NCBI GenBank assembly: GCA_021201515.1
Contig: JAJQET010000326.1
Coordinates: forward strand, 1-9,229
From: Clostridiales bacterium
GTDB taxonomy: Bacteria; Bacillota; Clostridia; Oscillospirales; Oscillospiraceae
Direction of reading: 5' to 3'
Length of the DNA: 9,229 bases
A program made the translations under genes and the position numbers. Below, piece after piece: positions 5,297 through 9,229 of the stretch. Position 1 is the first letter of the stretch. Each line of letters opens with the position of its first letter. Under the pieces are notes generated by a model. That model ran no database searches and was not told where the DNA came from. It saw only the letters and a program-made list of their open reading frames with translations.

Positions 5297-5358
5297 TTTT
5301 GCAACAGTTTTTGCAACAGTTGAATAAGGAGAACCCCATTCCCAAAAGAGCGTTCTCC
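5297..5358. repeat. Short tandem repeat and inverted repeat ahead of the DUF4364 promoter
   Basis: TTTTGCAACAG occurs twice in tandem (5297-5307 and 5309-5319, period 12). Shortly after, GGAGAAC (5328-5334) can pair with GTTCTCC (5352-5358) over a 17-base loop, ending just before the -35 box at 5362. The arrangement could be a regulator site, but no known operator was recognised. The rest of 5113-5361 shows no gene. Confidence 0.3.
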
Positions 5359-5361
5359 CCC

Positions 5362-5390
5362 TTGCGGTTCGACGCATTTTTCGTTATAAT
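5362..5390 (+). promoter_or_regulatory. Promoter of the DUF4364-CmpB operon
   Basis: TTGCGG (5362-5367) and a perfect TATAAT (5385-5390) are separated by 17 bases. Transcription would start near 5397. The leader opens with TGTCACC (5401-5407), which can pair with GGTGGCA (5413-5419, one G-U pair) or, over six bases, with GTGACA (5431-5436) next to the ribosome binding site. The competing pairings might control translation; this is inference. Confidence 0.65.
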
Positions 5391-5450
5391 AGAACTATAC
5401 TGTCACCGAAAAGGTGGCAGCTCCGCAGGCGTGACAGATGGGAGGGCTGT

Positions 5451-5987
5451 ATGATGTCGCATGGGTTTGTCCGTACACAGTTTGAAGTGAAGCTGCTGAT
5501 CCTTTACATTCTCGCTCAGCTCTGCCAGCCGGTGGAGCGGGCCGCACTGACCGAGCTGGTGCTGGCCGTGGAGGGCGTGAACTACTTCCAGTTTTCCGAC
5601 GCCCTGGCCAGCCTGGAGGAAACCGGCCACGTCCAGGCGGAACAGGGCCTCTACGCCATCACCCCCAAGGGGAGGGCCAACGGCTCCGTCTGCGAGTCGG
5701 AGCTGGCCTACTCCGTCCGCCAGCTCTGCGACCGGAATGTGGCGGCCATGAACGTAAAACTCCGCAGGGCGACCATGGTGCAGGCCCAGGTGCTGCCCCG
5801 GGCCGAAGGGGACGGCTTCACTGTCCGTATGTCCCTGGACGACGACGCGGGGAATGTGATGACCCTGGAAATGATGACGCCGGGGCTTTCTCAGGCCAAC
5901 GTCCTGAAGCGCAGCTTCGAGGGACGGGCGGAGCAGATCTATAACGCGATTCTGGACGTGCTTCTGGCGGAGGAGAAAGACGCATGA
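5451..5987 (+). CDS. DUF4364 family protein (predicted winged-helix)
   Basis: This 178-residue cytoplasmic protein has the plan of DUF4364 proteins, common in Clostridia and of unknown function. The N-terminal 80 or so residues (LLILYILAQLCQPVERAALT, then FQFSDALASLEETGHV and LYAITPKGR) look like a PadR/ArsR-style winged helix: helix, helix-turn-helix, then a wing. The C-terminal half (about 95-178) is a mixed alpha/beta region with VRMSLDDDAGNVMTLEMM and is probably for dimerisation or sensing. GGAGG (5441-5445) lies five bases before the ATG at 5451 and eight before a second ATG at 5454, so either may be used. It is followed after 29 bases by the membrane protein gene. DNA binding is inferred. 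Confidence 0.8.
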   Translation: MMSHGFVRTQFEVKLLILYILAQLCQPVERAALTELVLAVEGVNYFQFSDALASLEETGHVQAEQGLYAITPKGRANGSVCESELAYSVRQLCDRNVAAMNVKLRRATMVQAQVLPRAEGDGFTVRMSLDDDAGNVMTLEMMTPGLSQANVLKRSFEGRAEQIYNAILDVLLAEEKDA

Positions 5988-6016
5988 CCCATATGAAACC
6001 GAAAGGATGACCACTT

Positions 6017-6877
6017 ATGACTGAGCCAACGCTGCTTGGCTATCCGATTTCCCTGCTGTTTTTGTACTTTCTCTGGTACTCCTTCCTGGGATGGTTGATG
6101 GAGACCTGCTGGTGTTCCTTCTTCAAAGGAAGGTTCGTGGCCAGAGGCTTTCTGAAAGGGCCGATTTGCCCCATTTACGGCATCGGTATCCTGATGATGG
6201 TGCTGTTCTTCACGGGGCTGATGGGCTATCCCGTGGTGTTCTACCTGGTGTCCACCGTGACGCTGTCCGCCTGGGAGTATTTTGTGGGGTGGCTGCTGGA
6301 GGTCACCACCCACACCCGGTACTGGGACTACTCCCAGAAGCGGTTCAACCTCCACGGGCGGATTCGGCTGGATTACTGCCTGTTCTGGGGGGTGGCGGCC
6401 TACATCGTCCTCTACTTCATCCAACCCGCCACGGAGCGGTTGTTCGCCAGAATCCCCCTTCTGACCCGGCAGGCCCTGGCGATTGCCGCCGCCGCGGTCA
6501 CGCTGGTGGACATTGTCACCACCATCCGCAGCCTGGCCATGACCACCATGCTGATGGAAAAGGCCAAGGCCATCAATGCGGAGATGGATCGCCGCAGAGG
6601 GGAACTCTCCCAAAGCGGCAGGCAGAAGCTGGACGAGGCCAGGCTCCAGGCCGCCCTGCTCCAGCTGGAGCTGAAGGAGACGGACCTGCTGGCCGATGCG
6701 GCCCACTACTCTGCCCGGTTCCGTCACCGCTATGACCACCTGGTCAGCCAGCGCTACCACAGTCTGCTGACCCGGATCCGCGAGGAGAGCAGCCCTCTGA
6801 AGGCCCACCGCCTCGCCCGCCTGGCGGATTTGAAGGCCAGGAAACAGAAGAAAAAGGAGGCGAACAGGAAGCAGTAA
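6017..6877 (+). CDS. CmpB-type multi-pass membrane protein (putative ABC transporter permease)
   Basis: This 286-residue membrane protein matches the family annotated as putative ABC-transporter permease CmpB (DUF1113-like), whose true function is unsettled. I see about five hydrophobic segments: roughly 11-33, 53-70, 72-97, 118-138 and 150-172. Family motifs are WYSFLGWLMET (20-30), KGPICPIYGIG (47-57) and SAWEYFVGWLLE (84-95) followed by RYWDYS. The last 110 residues are charged, helical and probably coiled-coil, ending in a lysine/arginine-rich tail that should be cytoplasmic. AAAGG lies about ten bases before the ATG. No ATPase gene is adjacent, which argues against a classical ABC transporter here. 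It shares the promoter of the DUF4364 gene. Confidence 0.85.
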   Translation: MTEPTLLGYPISLLFLYFLWYSFLGWLMETCWCSFFKGRFVARGFLKGPICPIYGIGILMMVLFFTGLMGYPVVFYLVSTVTLSAWEYFVGWLLEVTTHTRYWDYSQKRFNLHGRIRLDYCLFWGVAAYIVLYFIQPATERLFARIPLLTRQALAIAAAAVTLVDIVTTIRSLAMTTMLMEKAKAINAEMDRRRGELSQSGRQKLDEARLQAALLQLELKETDLLADAAHYSARFRHRYDHLVSQRYHSLLTRIREESSPLKAHRLARLADLKARKQKKKEANRKQ

Positions 6878-6889
6878 GCCGCCGCAGCG

Positions 6890-6931
6890 AAAAAAATACC
6901 CGGAGCGCAGAGAATCTGCACTCCGGGTATT
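6890..6931 (-). terminator. Intrinsic terminator of recQ, between convergent genes
   Basis: AATACCCGGAG (6895-6905) pairs with CTCCGGGTATT (6921-6931). After one mismatch, GCAGA (6907-6911) pairs with TCTGC (6915-6919) around a GAA loop. Seven A residues (6890-6896) give a T-tract on the minus strand, partly within the stem, so it is a strong terminator for recQ. In the plus direction it is a hairpin without a T-tract and may serve the membrane protein gene less efficiently. Confidence 0.85.
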
Positions 6932-6983
6932 GCTATAGGTTCTGTAACAGTAATGACATCCACATTCTGTGGTGTAAAGCTCT

Positions 6984-8813
6984 TTAGCCTGACGGCTCCA
7001 CTTTCTCCAACTGCCTGACAGCGGCCAGCAGCTCCGCCCCATACTTCTCCGCCTTGGCCGCGCCGATTCCCTTCACCTGGAGCAGCTCTGCCCTGGTGTG
7101 GGGCCGCCTGACGCACAGGTCCATCAGGGTGGCGTCGCTACAGATGACATAGGCCGGCACCCCTGCCCGTTTGGCCAGCCGGGTGCGCACCGCCTTCAGC
7201 GCCTGCATCTGCTCCGGGCTGCCCACCGTGGCGGTCTGCGTCCGGACCGGTTCCGGGGGAACCCGGACGGAGAGGGTGCGCTGCCCCTGTAGCAGCCCCC
7301 TGGCCCTCTGGGTGACGGTGAGGATGGGCACCTCTGTGCCCTCCACGCTGAGATAGCCGTAGGTGACCAGCACATCCCGCAGGGCGCATAGCTCCTCCTC
7401 CCGCATCTCCCGCAGCAGGCCGAAGGTGGAGAGGTCGGAGAGGTGCAGCTGCACCACCGCCTCGGAGAAAATCCCCCGCAGGCAGTCCCACACCAGCGCC
7501 TGGGCCGGGCGGTAGCCCCGCTGCCGGATACGGAGGACGCAGGACAGCAGCTTCTGTGCCTCCACGGTTTTGTCCACCGTCCGGTACCCGCTGAGGCAGC
7601 AGGAGCAGTTGCCGCAGTTTTCCTCCAGTATCTCCCCAAAGTAGGACAGCAGATCCTTGCGCAGGCAGGTTGTCCTGCCGCAGTAGTCCACCATCCGGTT
7701 CAGCTTGGCCAGCTTCCGCCGGTACAGCAGGTCGGCGGTCTCCTCATCCACGGCCTCCCCATCGTCCCGGGCCCTGTCGATGAGGAACCGGTTCGTCACG
7801 ATGTCCCCCCGGCTGAACAGCAGCATACACTCCGCCGGCAGGCCATCCCGCCCGGCCCGGCCTGCCTCCTGATAGTAGCTCTCCAGATTCTGGGGCATCT
7901 GGTAATGGAGGACAAAGGAGACGTTGGACTTGTCAATGCCCATGCCGAAGGCGTTGGTGGCCACCATGATGGTGGCCCTGTCGCAGAGGAACTCCGTCTG
8001 GTTCCGCTGCCGTTCCTCCTGGGTCAGTCCGGCGTGATACCGGGTGGCGGGGAGGCCAAGGTTTTGCAGGGTTTGGCAGACCTCCTCCACCCCACTGCGG
8101 CTGATGCAGTAGATGATACCGCTCTCCCCCCGGTGCCGGGCCAGGAAGCCCAGCATGGCGTCCTCTTTTTCCGACTTTTTCACTGCCTGCACCCCGAAGA
8201 ACAGGTTCTCCCGGTTAAAGCCGGTTTTCACCAGGCAGGGCTGGCGGAGCCGGAGCAGGCGGATAATGTCCTGCTGCACCTGCTTTGTGGCGGTGGCGGT
8301 AAAGGCGCCTATCACCGGACGGGTGGGGAGGCCCTCAATGAACGTCTGAATATCCAGGTAGCTGGGGCGGAAGTCCTGCCCCCACTGGGAGATGCAGTGG
8401 GCCTCGTCCACCGTCACCAGGACGATGGGCGTCTCCCGGGCGAAGGCCAGAAACCGCTCCGTCAGCAGCCGTTCCGGGGCCACGTAGATCAGCCGGTAGG
8501 CCCCCTGTCCGGCCCGATGGAGCACCTCCGCCTGCTGCCCTGCGGAGAGGCTGGAGTTGAGGTAGGCGGCGGGGATGCCGTTCTGCACCAGGGCGCTGAC
8601 CTGGTCCTTCATCAGGGAGATGAGGGGGGAGATTACCAGCGTCACCCCCTCCAGCAGCAGGGCGGGGAGCTGATAACACACCGACTTGCCCGCGCCGGTG
8701 GGCATGATGCCCAGTACGTCCCGGCCGGACAGCAGCGCGTCCACCAGCGGCTCCTGCCCCTCCCGAAAGGTGTCGTGTCCAAAATAAGTTTTTAACGCCG
8801 CGTACTTGTCCAT
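6984..8813 (-). CDS. recQ: ATP-dependent DNA helicase RecQ
   Basis: RecQ unwinds DNA 3' to 5' in recombination repair and replication fork restart. The 609-residue protein has the full RecQ plan. Helicase core: motif 0 FREGQ (16-20), Walker A MPTGAGKSVCYQ (37-48), DEAH box (136-139) with the RecQ aromatic loop region CISQWGQDFRPSY, TATATK, and motif VI QEAGRAGRDG. The zinc site follows as C...CGNCSCC (cysteines in ENCGNCSCC plus an upstream one in TTCLRKDLL), then the RQC winged helix. A C-terminal HRDC domain (about 525-603) carries VKGIGAAKAEKYG. The length matches E. coli RecQ. GGGAGG lies seven bases before the ATG at 8813. It is monocistronic, with its own promoter and terminator. Nothing looks broken. 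Confidence 0.97.
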   Translation of the reverse strand: MDKYAALKTYFGHDTFREGQEPLVDALLSGRDVLGIMPTGAGKSVCYQLPALLLEGVTLVISPLISLMKDQVSALVQNGIPAAYLNSSLSAGQQAEVLHRAGQGAYRLIYVAPERLLTERFLAFARETPIVLVTVDEAHCISQWGQDFRPSYLDIQTFIEGLPTRPVIGAFTATATKQVQQDIIRLLRLRQPCLVKTGFNRENLFFGVQAVKKSEKEDAMLGFLARHRGESGIIYCISRSGVEEVCQTLQNLGLPATRYHAGLTQEERQRNQTEFLCDRATIMVATNAFGMGIDKSNVSFVLHYQMPQNLESYYQEAGRAGRDGLPAECMLLFSRGDIVTNRFLIDRARDDGEAVDEETADLLYRRKLAKLNRMVDYCGRTTCLRKDLLSYFGEILEENCGNCSCCLSGYRTVDKTVEAQKLLSCVLRIRQRGYRPAQALVWDCLRGIFSEAVVQLHLSDLSTFGLLREMREEELCALRDVLVTYGYLSVEGTEVPILTVTQRARGLLQGQRTLSVRVPPEPVRTQTATVGSPEQMQALKAVRTRLAKRAGVPAYVICSDATLMDLCVRRPHTRAELLQVKGIGAAKAEKYGAELLAAVRQLEKVEPSG

Positions 8814-8830
8814 CGGTCTGCCTCCCGGAT

Positions 8831-8853
8831 GCGGCCGGATGGGCCGCCTTTTT
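8831..8853 (+). terminator. Hairpin plus T-tract on the strand opposite the recQ leader
   Basis: GCGGCC (8831-8836) pairs with GGCCGC (8842-8847) around a 5-base loop and is followed by CTTTTT on the plus strand. It could stop transcription antisense to recQ before it enters the rightward promoter region. On the minus strand the same bases form a hairpin at the very start of the recQ leader. Confidence 0.4.
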
Positions 8854-8855
8854 AC

Positions 8856-8884
8856 AGTATAGCAGGAAGAGAGGGGAAATGCAA
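8856..8884 (-). promoter_or_regulatory. Promoter of recQ
   Basis: On the minus strand TTGCAT (8879-8884) and TATACT (8856-8861, five of six to consensus) are separated by 17 bases. Transcription would start near 8849, about 36 nt before the recQ ATG. I found no LexA box. Confidence 0.6.
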
Positions 8885-8986
8885 AGGGGGTGTCAGGCGT
8901 GGCGGCAGCTGAAGAGCCGGGCGGCGGATTTCGGGCCGGATAAGACGAAGGGCTTCGAGCAGTTCCGGAAAAGTGCTTAAAAGCGG

Positions 8987-9014
8987 TTGCAAATACCGGA
9001 GATTCTGGTATAAT
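8987..9014 (+). promoter_or_regulatory. Promoter of the right-edge PBECR-like gene
   Basis: TTGCAA (8987-8992) and a perfect TATAAT (9009-9014) are separated by 16 bases. Transcription would start near 9021, some 26 nt before the GTG start. Positions 8885-8986 show no gene. Confidence 0.7.
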
Positions 9015-9046
9015 AAATCAAACGTCAGAGAGATGAGGTGCAAAAT

Positions 9047-9229
9047 GTGCGCCAGGTTTGCAAGCTCAGCACCCAATTATACCAATGCGTGACAAATGAC
9101 ATTGTCACAGATGAAGTTGTTATCACAGAAAAGCAAATAGAACAGATCAAGGAGCGCCACCCGGGCGACTATGAACTTTGGGAACGATGGGCTGAAGCTA
9201 TCCTTCGGGACCCGGATGATATTTTCCGG
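9047..9229 (+). CDS. PBECR-like nuclease-fold protein, N-terminal part (cut by window end)
   Basis: An open frame without a stop runs to the end of the window (61 codons). The GTG at 9047 is chosen because GAGGTG (9035-9040), a near-full Shine-Dalgarno, lies six bases upstream; that GTG (9038) is itself an alternative in-frame start. The sequence reads MRQVCKLSTQLYQCVTNDIV, then TDEVVITEKQIEQIKERHPG, then DYELWERWAEAILRDPDDIF. The pattern TDEVIIT, HIKERHPxDYE and PDxI is what I know from small clostridial proteins of the PBECR group (phage Barnase-EndoU-ColicinE5/D-RelE-like nuclease fold). These occur alone or fused in phage and polymorphic toxin proteins. The predicted activity is RNA cleavage; a host role is unproven. 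The C-terminal half, with most likely catalytic residues, is outside the window. Confidence 0.75.
   Translation, partial: MRQVCKLSTQLYQCVTNDIVTDEVVITEKQIEQIKERHPGDYELWERWAEAILRDPDDIFR

Noticed and set aside
5137..5454. Frames crossing the 25-bp inverted repeat on both strands
   Set aside because: Their sequence (GGPWPP...AAKGRPY type) is simply translation of the palindromic arms, and they overlap the promoter of the DUF4364 gene.
7443..8795. Plus-strand open frame of 450 codons antisense to recQ
   Set aside because: It is a shadow of the recQ coding sequence with no recognisable domain and no ribosome binding site.
1..9229. CRISPR arrays, rRNA, tRNA, complete insertion sequences
   Set aside because: No regularly spaced direct repeats, no rRNA or tRNA signatures and no transposase-like protein were seen in any frame.

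Overview
The window looks like chromosomal DNA of a GC-rich, spore-forming, Gram-positive anaerobe of the Clostridia, most likely the Oscillospiraceae/Ruminococcaceae (Flavonifractor/Oscillibacter-like). The evidence is a near-canonical Spo0A output domain, the clostridial form of PurA, a DUF4364 protein beside a CmpB-type membrane protein, strong AGGAGG-like ribosome binding sites and sigma-A type promoters. The species call is inference.

Layout, left to right. Positions 1-411 are intergenic and hold hairpins and a good promoter for purA (412-1704, adenylosuccinate synthase), which ends at a strong intrinsic terminator. About 500 bases without a gene follow (1760-2265), packed with hairpin-forming repeats. 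The sporulation master regulator spo0A lies on the minus strand (2266-3018) with its own promoter and no spoIVB next to it.

Positions 3115-3892 look empty to ordinary ORF calling but hold the most interesting item in the window: a compact candidate type I toxin-antitoxin locus. A 28-residue hydrophobic, lysine-tailed peptide (3447-3533, minus) faces a perfect consensus promoter (TTGACA, 17 bases, TATAAT at 3335-3363, plus). That promoter should make a short antisense RNA of about 90 nt ending at a strong terminator hairpin inside the toxin's 3' end. The toxin leader contains a possible pseudoknot and a 14-codon ORF that overlaps the toxin start as ATGA.

Next come an overlapping pair on the plus strand, a HAD-superfamily phosphatase (3893-4585) and a GNAT acetyltransferase (4585-5112). 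A 25-bp perfect inverted repeat separates them from a second plus-strand unit with its own promoter: a DUF4364 winged-helix-like protein (5451-5987) and a CmpB-type multi-pass membrane protein (6017-6877). A full-length RecQ helicase (6984-8813) runs on the minus strand towards them and ends at a strong hairpin plus T-tract terminator. At the right edge a promoter and a GTG start introduce a truncated gene resembling the PBECR family of phage-associated nuclease-fold domains (9047 to the window end).

Most genes are housekeeping or regulatory and belong to separate short transcription units. The accessory flavour comes from the toxin-antitoxin locus, the PBECR-like gene and the interspersed palindromic repeats in the gaps.
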